A DNA stretch of 64,000 bases from Liolophura sinensis. Lineage: Eukaryota > Mollusca > Polyplacophora > Chitonida > Chitonidae. The stretch is taken from NCBI RefSeq assembly GCF_032854445.1, contig NC_088304.1:9375704-9439703 (forward strand), given 5' to 3'. The translations under genes and the position numbers were made by a program. Below, piece after piece: positions 49,890-61,438 of this stretch (the stretch's first letter is position 1; the number at the start of each line of letters is the position of its first letter). Under the pieces are notes generated by a model. That model had not been told where the DNA came from. It saw only the letters and a program-made list of their open reading frames with translations, and ran no database searches.

Positions 49890-50160
49890 TCGTCCTTGGT
49901 GTGTTACAATAAAACAGTGTACATTATCTAAGTAACGGCAAACCCATTACAGGCGCTGGTCTGGTACAAGAAAACTGTGTACCATGCGAATGAGTTCCCT
50001 CGATCCGCTTGAAGGCAAACCATTACAGTCGTTGGTCTGGTACAAGCAACGTGTGTACCATCAGAATGACTTCACTTGATACATTTAACGGTAAACCATA
50101 ACAGGCATTGGTCTGATACAAGTAAAATTGTGTACCATTATAACGACTTCTCTGTGGCAT
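49890..50160. repeat. 76-bp tandem repeat, about three copies
   Basis: The landmark TGGTCTG recurs at 49,957, 50,033 and 50,109 (76-bp spacing), each followed by a GTGTACCAT-N-AGAATGAC-like block and AAACCATTACAG. Single related units appear near 47,290, 50,620, 55,196 and 57,840. Confidence 0.8.
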
Positions 50161-51387
50161 CAGGAAACTTATGATATTTTATTGATTAGGAGTTAACGAG
50201 GATAACAGCAGTATTTACAGAGAATTGGGAGACGATTTGCAAGTTTGTTTGATGTTATCAGACGAATGCCTCTTTATCTCTACGTCGAATTCCAATTTGT
50301 CACAAAGTGACAAGAAAACCAACGCAACAACAAGCTATTGTCTCCAAATGTAAAAAAGACAAACCTCTTCACTTTAAACCGCAGCCGGAACAACGAGAGT
50401 ATGGTCTCGAGAACGCGACCTTGCAGCTCAAGAGCCTGATGGTAGCAGCAAGCGACTGAAAAGTATGTCAGCAAGACAATATCATTGACAGGATGCAGTT
50501 TTTGCACCCATTACATATTCTCTAATATTTTATAAATTAATAGCAAGTGACACCTCGGAAACTTGATCTGTCTAAGGGTAATGTTATTGCCATTGATGGA
50601 CTTGTAAAACAAAAGGCGTGTAACAACAAAACGACGTCGCTTAGTCCATCTAACCGTAAACTACTGCCATCGATTTTCTTGCATAGTCAAAGCTGGTAGC
50701 AAAATTACAAACCTTTGAAATAAAACTTTCAAAAGTTTGAGATGGGAAAAGAAACAGTAAAAAATAGAAAAAAAATCTACTACTATGATGCAAAATATGG
50801 AAGACGAAGTGTTAAGAAAGCACAAAGGTCTCAGTTTGATCAATTTGTGATTGGCGGAAACCGACATTTGTTCTAAACTTGGGAACAAAACCATCTGCGA
50901 TGACTCAGGTGAATCAGCCTGTGAATTAGACGGCTGAATAATACTTTATTCTGTCGGTGAATGTCAAATGTGGTTAAGGGATTTTTAACTTTTAAATATT
51001 TCATTCAGAATTAGCTTAAACGAGTTATGGATAAATGTGTTAATAAATATATTTGAAGAAAGAATTTTAACACATTTTTAGAGCAATTTAACATCATGTT
51101 TTATGTCTGACGGCTTACTGAATAAAGAGCCATGTTCCAAGTACTGGTGTACAGGGCGAGGTGTTAAGTGACAGAGAGGTTTTTTTAACTAAAACATACT
51201 CAACGTTGAAATTTCGTGTTAATCTCTAAAGTTTCAGTGAATTGATCAGTTTGGTTTTTTAAAGTTAACTTGTACATAATCTGTGAATGTTTTTGAAGGA
51301 AATTACATATTTTCAGTATTTTTTCAATGGCAGAGTGAGGAGTTCATGACTGTTTCTTTATTTAATGGTCTCAGATGTTGTAGAAAA

Positions 51388-51624
51388 ATACTAGCATGGT
51401 ACACGATTTGGATACTGTTTTCATTTATTCTCATAGAAGATTCCTTGCCTTCTTTCCAGCTGAAAACGGTTGACTGCTTCTCTTTTCATGATTCCGTCTT
51501 GATGTTGTAATTTCTTATTTCTTTGGTGATTTGTGTTAAACATCGTTTTAGGGTTTGACGTTGCGATTATGTCTGTCTTCGGTGGCGGCTGGTATTCGAA
51601 TATCTGTTTCGACGCATACATTCA
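51388..51624 (+). repeat. Unnamed interspersed repeat, copy 3, with flanking duplication
   Basis: The core at 51,394-51,618 matches the other two copies (GCATGGTACACGATTTGGAT ... GTTTCGACGCATA). GTAGAAAA flanks it at 51,380-51,387 and 51,625-51,632. The homologous place in copy B near 58,450 reads GTAAAAAACGATAG without the element, so this looks like an insertion with an empty site. Confidence 0.8.
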
Positions 51625-52086
51625 GTAGAAAATGACAACCTTTCAAGACAGGAATGTTTTTTCACAATGGCCTTTGCTACCATTTTTAATCCATGATTCT
51701 CATGACAGAATCCGGACGTGTATGCTAGTTTCATATCGCCCAACTCTACCGTTGCTGACATCTTTTGGAAGCAGCAACAGAACGCTGGTTCTCGGTTGTA
51801 CTAAAACAATATGACCAATACAGGCAGCTACATGTGCTGATGAAACGCATAATCATTGTATAGAGTTGCATTATATACTGGTCGATTAACACGCGCACGT
51901 AATACTATCACCAGTGTTGCAAAAAAAAATTCTTCAAAAATCCCATCAAAGCCATGCCTCTATAGAAAGTAATAGTTAGCTAATATTATTTACTTAGGTA
52001 TTGACCGGTTACAAAGCAACCAAATGTCAGAGTTAACGCGTGATTTTACTCAAACACAAGCCGTGGCGGAATCTCTACAGGTGCAT

Positions 52087-52101
52087 GTTTTATATAATCC
52101 C
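52087..52101 (+). repeat. Conserved 15-bp TATA-like motif, copy 1 of 4
   Basis: GTTTTATATAATCCC occurs exactly at 52,087, 58,941, 62,588 and 62,964. The flanks are related too (GGAATC...GGTG upstream, a TCCAAACC/GGAACTTATTGACAG-like stretch downstream), so it belongs to a longer repeat. Whether it acts as a promoter is unknown. Confidence 0.8.
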
Positions 52102-52879
52102 GTTAAGCGGAACTTATTGACAGCTGTTGGCAATACTCCTGACAATACAATCACAACAGACTGATGCTGGTTTCCACACGGATGCATTTAATGATGCCTT
52201 ATAAATACTTAAATATGGGCGTTAAAACTATAACTGTACAGTTGAAGGATAAATCGTTCATCTATCGTCTGAAGACAGCCAGCTCTACAGCATATGATAC
52301 TAAAGTTCTGTTCCCATAATCAAAAATTAATCACTATATCACCTCTAACCACCTGTTTTATCTTCTTACACCGTCATCAAACAGCCATCTTCGCTCAATG
52401 TCTAGACGATCACATGTATTTTTGGCCATAATGCTGTTTTTAGAATTTCCTATTTCAGTACGGAAATTGCACTTAATCAATTTTTCAGCGATAGATTCTG
52501 TGCTCCATACTCAGAAAGTACATCCCAAATAACGATGCAAGTGTTTAGACTGGTAGAGGATTTATACCTTGTTATGCATTGAATATGGTAGATTTTTTTC
52601 TATATTATATGCCAATTTGTTGTCAGTTTTTTTACAAAGCATATCACAGCGGCTTGACGATAGAGTCTAGGTGATAATAAAGTACACACACCTTACTTTA
52701 ACAGTATGAATATAGTGTCACACTATATCAATAGAATTTGCTTACACATCTAAATTAAGAATATGGAAACTAGAATATTGTGCCTGCTACCAGATTTACT
52801 GTATGGTTCCAAAAAAAAAGATGAATGAATAAATGAATGCTTTGGGTCATTAGGTGTTTGTACATATACTGCATATTCT

Positions 52880-53186
52880 TGTGGAAGCGCGAATCCATGC
52901 CGCCAAGACACCAAATATAACACCTCACCCGGTCATATTATATCCATGCCGCCAAGACACCAAATATGACACCTCACCCGGTCATATTATATCCATGCCG
53001 CCAAGACACCAAATATGACACCTCACCCGGTCATATTTTACTGACCAAACCTGTTTTCCTTACTCTAGCCTCTCAGTGGAGAACGTCGAGTGAGGCAGTA
53101 AGTCTTTTGGTAAGACTCGAACCAGGTTTGATCACTGGTTACCCGACTTCGAGGTGAATACTCTAACCATTAGGTCACCGAAAGAG
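52880..53186 (-). mobile_element. Second-family SINE with its tail amplified into a 49-bp minisatellite
   Basis: The minus strand reads CTCTTTCGGTGACCTAATGG, GGTTAGAGTATTC and CTGGTTCGAGTC (A-box-like and B-box-like), with a long spacer. Further along, the 49-bp unit TCCATGCCGCCAAGACACCA... (plus strand) repeats at 52,894, 52,943 and 52,992. Its reverse complement, with TATAATATGACCGGGTGAGG, is the tail region of this SINE type. Confidence 0.7.
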
Positions 53187-53984
53187 ATGTTCTTAATCTT
53201 AATCGTACAAAAAATTCCGAACCAATTTTCAAGTCTATCTAACTATGCTTAGATCCACAGAATACATTTCATTTCTGAAAGAAATCTATAAGAACTTAAA
53301 CTAATTAATTTTACGTGAAGATTGAGAACATACACAATTTCCATCATTATGTCTTGAAAGCAACAGTTTAGCACTCCTAAGAAACGTCACACCATAACGA
53401 GTAATACATGTAAACATCTGACCAGAATGTACACCATGTGGGACCAAGAGACTATATATCTATTTCGACCTCCAAAAGTTCTCCACTGGATTACACGGCG
53501 AAGACTTCGAACGAAATGGATTAAAAATTTGATTTCACCCCTTTTTACATATTTTGTGAAAAGTGGCTTCTGTAGGAATAGCTAATAGCTTAGAATGTCA
53601 CTAAATCCCTTTTTTCTGCTATTAAATTGAATAGCTATAACCAGAGGAACCCTCTGTGTGTCGATTAAAGAGAATACCTCCTTCTTTTGGTCATTATCCA
53701 TCGTTTTGTCACCTTCGCAACTTGGAGAGTAAGTTTTTACAAAATACGGTTTGTGATTCAGGTGGGATATTAAGAGATGAAATGAAACAGCTCTTGTAGA
53801 ATTAACATTATTAGACAAAGTTATGAGTAAGGGGAAAGTTTGAACCAGAATGGATTCTGGTGTAATTCAATTGGCGAAGGGGTAAAAATCGATTGGAAAA
53901 CTACAACTAAAAAAACTGTTATTTTTGGGGGTTAGTTAAGATTTACAAAACCACAATACGGGTAGACTTTGATTGACTGGTTCG

Positions 53985-54070
53985 CGCCCACCTAAGACCT
54001 TAAAAGAGGAAGTTGTAACTTCCTCGCTTGGCGTTCAGGATGAAGGGGATAGTGCAACGACTGGTTGACC
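53985..54070 (+). repeat. Interspersed repeat fragment, related to 59,361-59,627
   Basis: CCTAAGACCTTAAAAGAGGA, GTTGTAACTTCCTCGCTTGG and GGGATAGTGCAACGACTGG are the reverse complement of the 59,509-59,580 part of the insertion at 59.36 kb. Confidence 0.75.
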
Positions 54071-54432
54071 CAGTTCACTCACTCACTCTGTCAATGAGTC
54101 AGTTGTTCTACAGTGTTCCACAGACACTGTTTTTATTAACAGTTACGTGTATCGTTCACCGTTAAGAGGTCACCACATTATAAAACCCATTACTGTGATC
54201 CCGAAATCAGGCGATGAAATCTTGCTCTCTTCGTCACTTTCAGATGATGTCAACAAAGCAAAGCTGAGATAAGACGAACGATGTAAAGACTGAGAAGTTA
54301 AAATAGCATGAACAAACCGCCAAGCGCAAACACGTCCACATAGTGGGATGCCCAAGTCATATCCTTAGCAAACTATAAAATTACAAGTAATTGATATAAA
54401 TTGTAGTAGTAAAGCTGAAACTCATAATTAAT

Positions 54433-54515
54433 GCCCGGTTTTCTCCCACCATATTGCTGACCGCCGTCGCACGAGTGAAATATTCTTGAATACAGCGTAA
54501 TATACCAGTCAATAC
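54433..54515 (+). mobile_element. SINE 3'-half fragment
   Basis: GCCCGGTTTTCTCCCACCAT, GCTGACCGCCGTCGCACGAG and TGAAATATTCTTGAATACAG match the 3' half of the main SINE family. The head is missing and a palindrome follows directly. Confidence 0.7.
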
Positions 54516-54576
54516 TAGAACATTAATTATGATTTTATTTTTTTATTTAATAAATAAAATCATAATTAATGTTCTA
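54516..54576. repeat. Perfect 25-bp inverted repeat with 11-nt loop
   Basis: The arm 54,516-54,540 is the exact reverse complement of 54,552-54,576, and the loop is TTTTATTTAAT. It is almost pure A/T and begins where a SINE tail would be expected. A bacterial-style terminator is not relevant in this genome. Confidence 0.9.
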
Positions 54577-57500
54577 AAAAACATTTGTGCTACACAGGAC
54601 GTATGATAAATAGTTTATATCACACATATGCTAGCCAGTCGTTCTATTCTGTGATCTGGGAAGACAAACTCCGTGCCTTGTTACCCCCCACTGACAATAT
54701 TAATCCGCCCACGTGTAGTCTTGACTCTTCGCACGTGATCTATAGGACTCTAAGGTCGCTGACTGACTGACAGTCAACAGAGTGATCACGGAACAATGTG
54801 TATTAGGCGCGAGGTGACACTTTTTTCCTCTTTCAACAAAATAGGACCGGAATCTCCTTACCGTCAGAATAAATCGACAAATCTTGCTGTCTTATCTGAA
54901 TTAAAGAATATGTCATTAAAAGCGTTGTACCTGCAGACTGCTGTTGTCACAGCGTCCAAACCCTTGAACATCTACACGAATACTGTCATTCCTAGAGAGT
55001 AGAGCTCAGTGTTGTTGACAGTTTTTTTTTTCTTATGAATATGACAGTAAGGCATTGCTATTGACAAGGTACATAGCTTTCGTATCATTTCAGACATATT
55101 CTGTAATAGTGCATATCCTAAATATAGCCACAAATGACGTCCCCAGAAGGTCTGGACCATTCGAGACTTCGTTCATGTACCACAATAACAGGTGTGTACC
55201 ATCAGAATGATATCGGCTAAAGTATCACACTTGTCTAGTTATGCTAGGAGAAAGATCTGAATAAATCAGATCATAATCAAGACTGCGAGATGGCGGACGG
55301 TAGACTGCTGTAATCGTTGATCGGGTGACATCACAACATCGCTTCAACCGTCTGTCGGTAAACTAATTGGATCGTTAATCTGGTACTGTCAAACGTGTTT
55401 ATATAAAATGTAATACTTCTTGAATGGCTTGACATCTGACCGTTTTGACTAGTTACTTGATACAACAGGATCATTTTAAGAAAAGGATTCGAACTCCAAA
55501 CTCTTCTATTATTGACAGCTCGTAGCTTGATGAATTAACCATCTGTATCTGTTTATAATCATAAATGTTTCACGGGAATTCTTCGCAAATCAAACACATT
55601 ACTTGACTTGTTGGATAGTTTTATCATGGCCTCCTGTGAATTTTGTTAGAAGATCGACATACCGAATAAAAGTATCGTTTATTGTCGGCATGTCTGACAG
55701 TACAATCATGCGATATACCGTGGGTGTTTGCAATGTAATTGGAAATGCCTCTAACACTTAGCAACGTCTAGACATCTACGTACAGTCAACGTACACCGTC
55801 GACTTCCACAGGTGATAGCTGGAAATGAAAGCAAAGAGAGTCTACAAGATCTAGTGCCAATTCCACATCGTTATACTCGTGCCAGCTGTAACAAAGAAAT
55901 AAGTGTTCAGTTTACGCAAACTTTACAAGAAACTTTCCCTGTAACGTTTTAACCTATAGGTCATGTGATCTATTTCAACTCAGTTTAATCCAGTTTTTCA
56001 GATGAAGCGTGTGTCATGGATGCTTACTATAAGAAAACCCATCCATCATCTTTCTGTATTACTAGTCACATTGCCGCCATGCAGTGTATCACATTTCCTG
56101 CATGGGTTTTCAAATCTTCACGCTTAATGAGACAACAACGAGGACAATTCCGAGTTATATTCTATTTTTGGACGAAATCATCACGTTTGTAACGTTTACC
56201 CCTAACCTCACGAGAAAACTATCTCACTAACGTTCTAAAGGAGAAATCATAAGATTAATTATTTCCCGGGTCAATCTATTAACAATCTTCCTCTGTCAGC
56301 ATTACCGACGGTGGGTTCTAGGCACATTATGCATGATAAAAAATATGAAACGTCTGAGTCACATTTCTCTTATGGAAAAATCGCTTTTAAAACTCCATTT
56401 TTGGGAACGATTTCTAGATCATCGATGTTGCTGAGGGGAGGTCAGTTTGTGAACCTATGTGTCATGAGCGAGAGCAGACGACACAAGCGGTTATTGATAA
56501 CGTGAGATCCACTTAGACAAGATAAACATTTTTAGTGCAATTTTTTGGGTGTCTCATGATATCCTAGTAGATTAAATTGCGCTTAGTTTTCGACAGTCGA
56601 AGTGTCAATTTATTTAGACATTCCGTGCCGTATTACCGCCATTGCGAGAATTAATCCGCCCACGTGAAGTTTCGATTCTTCACATGTGATCCATTCGGCC
56701 CCAAGGAAAATTCCCAGTCACATCTCTCGTTTGGAATATATACTAAGCGTCTTAGCAACAATCAATTAGGAATTCAATACTACTGGTGGAAATAGGTCAG
56801 TTTGTTTATACTTTCACTATGCGCGCCAAGTGCCTGAGGTTTGAAGACGACACCGTCGATTATTTGTAATGCGAGAACTAAAGAGATTTGGGCTATACTT
56901 CGATTGCTCTGCTGGTGGTAACAAAAACTTTCGTTCACATTACATTCACATTTCACACTTTTCCTAGTGTTGAGTCACATCAAAAATATCATTCACAGGA
57001 TGGGTGATGGAACTGACAGACTCTTCACAAATAGTATTTTTCAGAGGATTCGTGACATTTTCATGAGACAAATGCCAATGCCGTTATATATAAGTTGAAC
57101 TATGTGACCAGAAAAACAACGCAGCGACTCTCAATAGTATCTAAGTAATAATATAACACGCAGCATCCAACAACACTGAGATTCCTGGAAAAAGTATAAT
57201 AAACGACCGGTCACACTTACTGCCTTCAACAATAAGCCGGGACTACAATCTCCTTACTGTCAATTTATTCTAATCGAAAAACATTTTTGTCTAAGGATAT
57301 GTCAGTAAGAGCATTGTTCCTCATTAAACTGTTGGGGTCACTGGATCGAAGCCCTTTAACTTCTGCTTAGATACTTTCATCCCTAAAGAATGGAGATCAG
57401 TGTTGATGGGAGGATTTCCCTTGTAAATATTTATTGACATATTTGAGTTCAACGCCAAGCTCAATCAGGTTACCACTTGTATGACGAAGGTCAGGGTTCT

Positions 57501-58640
57501 CGGTGGAGGAAAACAGCGATCGCCAGGTGAGTCTGAATGATGTGCGCCACAAATAATACAGGGACACGGATGAAACAGTGTGTGGAAAGTAAGAAGAGGT
57601 CACATGAGAACTACATACATGTAGCAAAAAAGATGGTCCACTCACATGCAATAAATAGACAGGTAAAGAAGGTAGATACAGGCAGCAAAAAGGTTTACGT
57701 TCATGCAATCAGTCAATCAATCATACAGGATTAAAACCCACAACAACATACATTTAAAAAAACTTGTTTACTTACATTTAAGTAAACATGATCACGATTT
57801 CTTACCGGCCTAAGGATAAATGCCTGGCCAGTGTTCCATCTGACGGTAAACCATCGATAATTTTGTATAGTCAAAGCTGGCAACAGTTCCTGGATGATAT
57901 AAAACGACAGGACTGCTGATTTACTGGATCACTCATACTTTGATTGGCTGATTGATTGACTGATTGATAGACAGTTAACGAGGCTCACAGAAATATCTCG
58001 GAATAATCATCGGGGAATGGGATAATTCGTTTTTGATGTCAGTCTATTAACATTCTGAACACCATCGTGAAAAAATAGGCGAGGATCAGTTGGTTTAAAA
58101 ATAAATGAATGATTCGCAGCTATAATTTGTCCTCTCAGAATAAGACTGGCAAGAACCAGTCGCGAAAAGTTATATATGACTTCACCGACACTTACACCAA
58201 CATTTGCCATTTTGCAGAAGGGCAGACAAGGAGGAAATGTAGCGCGTGGTTTTTGCTTTTCTTGCCGTAAGTTCATGTTATGTATATTTTTTACGTAATC
58301 TTAGATTCAAACGTGTTTCCATGAAGTGATAAGTTTTAAAATTAAACTTGTCTCTAATCTACGTTTGTCTTTGAAGGCCATGTAAAGAAATGAAAGTACA
58401 TGATATGCTTTTTCTTTATTTTCCGTGGTTTCCATGCTTCAGTAAAAAACGATAGCTTGCCAATTTTTTTTTCACAGTGGGACTTGTTGTGAGGTTTAAT
58501 GCATGGTTCCCATGAGAGACGTACACAACATTTGTTGACATTTTTTGGATCAGAACAAAGAACGATGATTTCAGGTTGTACTAAAAATACAATCAGAACC
58601 GATATCTACTGTGCTGATACCTTGCATCATTAATGTACAT

Positions 58641-58787
58641 TTTTTTATTTTATTTATTACATTGTAGCTTTATGCCGTTCTTAAGAGTATTTCATTTATG
58701 CGACGACGGTCAGCATTATGATGGGAATAAACCGGGCTCACAGGGACCACACTGCGCCGGCGTGCTAATACCCTCGGACACGGAGGA
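58641..58787 (-). mobile_element. SINE with internal deletion
   Basis: Reading the minus strand, CCTCCGTGTCCGAGGGTATT, AGCACGCCGGCG jumps directly to GAGCCCGGTTTATTCCCATC and ATAATGCTGACCGTCGTCGC. About 100 bp of the usual body, including the B box, are missing. Confidence 0.75.
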
Positions 58788-58940
58788 TCAGTACATGGTT
58801 TGACATTTTTTTCCTTGGTCAAATACCATCTGCACATAACATCACCAGTGAAAGAAAAATAACATCAGTAGTAACTGAAAGCTAGTTATCCCAGTGGCGT
58901 TTTACTTACGAAAGGTTCGGTTGCATGTCTGCATGTGGGT

Positions 58941-58955
58941 GTTTTATATAATCCC
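58941..58955 (+). repeat. Conserved 15-bp TATA-like motif, copy 2 of 4
   Basis: Exact GTTTTATATAATCCC, in the position of copy B homologous to 52,087. The following GATGCTGGTTTCCA block is shared with 52,161. Confidence 0.8.
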
Positions 58956-59360
58956 GTTAGATAGTCCAAACCTAAATTGGTTGTGAGCGGATTTGTAAAT
59001 GTACTTAAATTACGAGCACAAGAGGCTGATGCTGGTTTCCATAAGTACTTGATGAACCCGTTTGAATAAATATAGTGCTATTTCTCGTCTAATGATATCT
59101 TTACATAATATGCTGCTTGAATTCTCTCCCAATAATCAGAAATAGATCGCTATAATCCACTTCTAACCACCTGTTTTACCCCTTTACACCATCATTAAAA
59201 TTCATATTCGCCCAGCGTCAAGACGGTCCGCGTATATTTTTAGCCAGACTGTTTATCATTTTTAGAAATCACCGTTACAAGACAGAAAGTGGGTTTAAGC
59301 AATTTTAAGCACTACTATCTGTGCTATGTGCATGTACTTAGAAAATAACGATGCAATTGT

Positions 59361-59627
59361 AACGTCGTACCTAACAATTTTTCAGCCATGTGCCTCCTTG
59401 TTGCAGGACGAATTTCTTCCGTCCTTTCATCTAGAGCTGCTTCACTAAGACGAGATACCGAAGGCAAGTAAGCGGCCCTACCCGAGCCATTAGACACATG
59501 CGGGTCATCCAGTCGTTGCACTATCCCCTTAATGATGAACGCCAAGCGAGGATGTCATAACTTCCTCTTTTATAGTCTTAGGTGTGACCCGATCCAGGAT
59601 TTGGCCCTGGATCTACCGCTTCCCGTA
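59361..59627 (-). mobile_element. Insertion of about 267 bp interrupting duplicated segment B
   Basis: Flanking sequence (AATAACGATGCAA on the left, GTGG-AGATTTA-ACC on the right) is contiguous in copy A near 52,530-52,570, so this block is an insertion or a deletion in A. Part of it recurs inverted at 53,985-54,070. No clean target-site duplication was found. It is probably a SINE or another short nonautonomous element. Confidence 0.65.
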
Positions 59628-60283
59628 GCAGATGTTCAAAAGTGGTGGAAGATTTAAACCTTTTATGAGTTTAAGTATTGATGTTTTATTTCTGTCTTGC
59701 CCCAATTTGTCGCCAGCTTACTAGAGAACATCACCGTGTCTTGGAAATATAGTGTTTAAGTGATGATAAAAACACACAGATCTTCCTTTAACAGTATGCT
59801 CATTCTGTCAGAACGCGTCAATAGAAACTGCTCACACATCTTAACTAAAGAAAGGTTTTAATTTCTGGCTCCCATGACGGTATCATTGCGGGTCGAAATT
59901 ATATACGATCACCCCAACTTGTAACCCCCCTTCCGCTCAAAATGATCCAAACCGACACTCGTTCACATCTTTAATGACGAAAACAATTGTGATGTCATTA
60001 CGTCACAGAAGTCACAGAAAGATGGTACATTTGTAACTACTGTGTGGAACATCCGGTTTACCAATTTGCAACAATGCTGGTTAAGATAGGTCATTTGCGT
60101 GTTGACCCGTTTGGAAAGGTCTATTATGATGTAGTATTATTCCGCCCTGTTACAGTATTACAAAGAAGTATTTCAACAGTTACACCTATCATTCACGGAG
60201 GTCAGCAGACGATAGGCCTACAAATTCGCTGTTCCGATCGTGAAACTATCGAGCTGCGATCAAATCTTGTCGTCATCATGTTC

Positions 60284-60539
60284 GTGGCTCAGCTGGTTAG
60301 CGCGCTAGAGCAGCGTGATGACCCAGCAGTCTCTCACCAATTACGTCGCTGTGAGTTCAAGTCCAGCCCATGCTGACTTCCTCTCCGGCCGTACGTCGGA
60401 AGGTCTTCCGGCAACCTGCGGATGGTCGTGGGTTTCCCCCGGGTTGTGCCCGGTTTCCACCCACCATAATCCTTGCCGCCGTCGTATAAGTGAAATATTC
60501 TCGAGTACGGCGTAAAACACCAATCAAGTAAATAAATAA
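60284..60539 (+). mobile_element. tRNA-derived SINE, full length with 9-bp target-site duplication
   Basis: The element starts GTGGCTCAGCTGGTTAGCGC, has the B-box-like GTGAGTTCAAGTCC, and ends GAGTACGGCGTAAAACACCA plus an AAAT-rich tail. ATCATGTTC flanks it at 60,275-60,283 and 60,540-60,548. Confidence 0.92.
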
Positions 60540-61154
60540 ATCATGTTCAGGTGACTTATTCTCTATAAAACATAGCAGGGACGAGGCCAAGGACATTTAC
60601 TTTGAAAGAATTATAATTGCATGAACAAACACCCAATTCTGTTAATTTTAGGTTCTGTTTGCCTCTCATAATATACGTCATACACTAAAATATGACAAAT
60701 CAGCAACATCCGAACAGTGGAATGAGTGGCATTACAAGGAGATACTAAATGCCAGATCTGAAAAGACAAACAGACACAACTGTGGATGTATACGACTGAC
60801 CGTCTGTGAACACTCTTAACATCGCTAAATAATGCATCCCCAATTTCTCTCTTCTACAACGTACAGTCATCTTTATGGCGTTCCCCAAGGGGCAAAAGAT
60901 CGCGGGAGACATACACAGTCGACAAATGCCAGGTGACAGCTGGGAATCAAAACTGAGCCGAGTAAACACGTCTACATGATCTGATGTCGAAGTCTACATC
61001 CTTATGCCAAGCACAAGTTGTTAGAAAGATTTTTTTGTGTGTTCAGAGAGCTATATGAAAAGAAACAAAAATAATGACACAGTTTTACGTAAAACCTTAC
61101 ACAGAATCGCCCCCTTCACTTATTTTAAAAGGGATTAAAACCTGTTCTTGAATA

Positions 61155-61438
61155 TTTTATTGATATATCATTTGAATGGTGTTTTACACGGTACACAAGT
61201 ATGTTTCAAGTCGTACTCAAGAATATTTCACTTGTACGATGGCGGCCAGCATTATGGCGGGTGGAAACCGGGCAGAGCCCGGGGGAAACCCATGACCATC
61301 CGCAGATTACTGACAGACCTTTCCACGTACGGCAGGAGAGGAAGCCAGCATGAGCTGGACTTGAACTCACAGCGGCCGTATTGGCGAAGGACCCCTAGGT
61401 CATTTCGCCGCGCTGGCGTGCTAACCGCCTCGGAACCA
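61155..61438 (-). mobile_element. tRNA-derived SINE, minus strand, with 11-bp target-site duplication
   Basis: It carries the conserved SINE body (GTACGATGGCGGCCAGCATT on the plus strand, then the reverse complements of the B and A boxes near 61,355 and 61,420). GTTCTTGAATA flanks it at 61,144-61,154 and 61,439-61,449. It interrupts segment C. Confidence 0.92.

Larger units (their letters stand above)
44790..53850. repeat. Large noncoding duplicated segment, copy A
   Basis: Anchors shared in order with copy B (54.2-60.0 kb) include a 24-bp identity (47,234-47,257 and 55,129-55,152), a 28-bp identity (48,181-48,208 and 55,908-55,935), and the block near 52,087-52,770, which matches 58,941-59,860. 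Copy A also has an internal tandem duplication: about 45,360-46,800 resembles 48,400-49,200. It has no gene-like open frame. Boundaries are approximate. Confidence 0.75.
54190..60060. repeat. Large noncoding duplicated segment, copy B
   Basis: It is colinear with copy A and in the same orientation. Start: AAGCTGAGATAAGACGAACG (54,260) against AAGCTGTGATCAGGCGAACG (44,866). Middle: the ATCCGCCCACGTG blocks near 54,700 and 56,650 match 46,700 and 49,100. End: 58,920-59,860 matches 52,070-52,770. Offsets drift between about 6.8 and 9.4 kb because of indels. No gene is seen. Confidence 0.72.

Noticed and set aside
52894-53037. CRISPR-like direct repeats
   Set aside because: The 49-bp units are contiguous without spacers and belong to a SINE tail.
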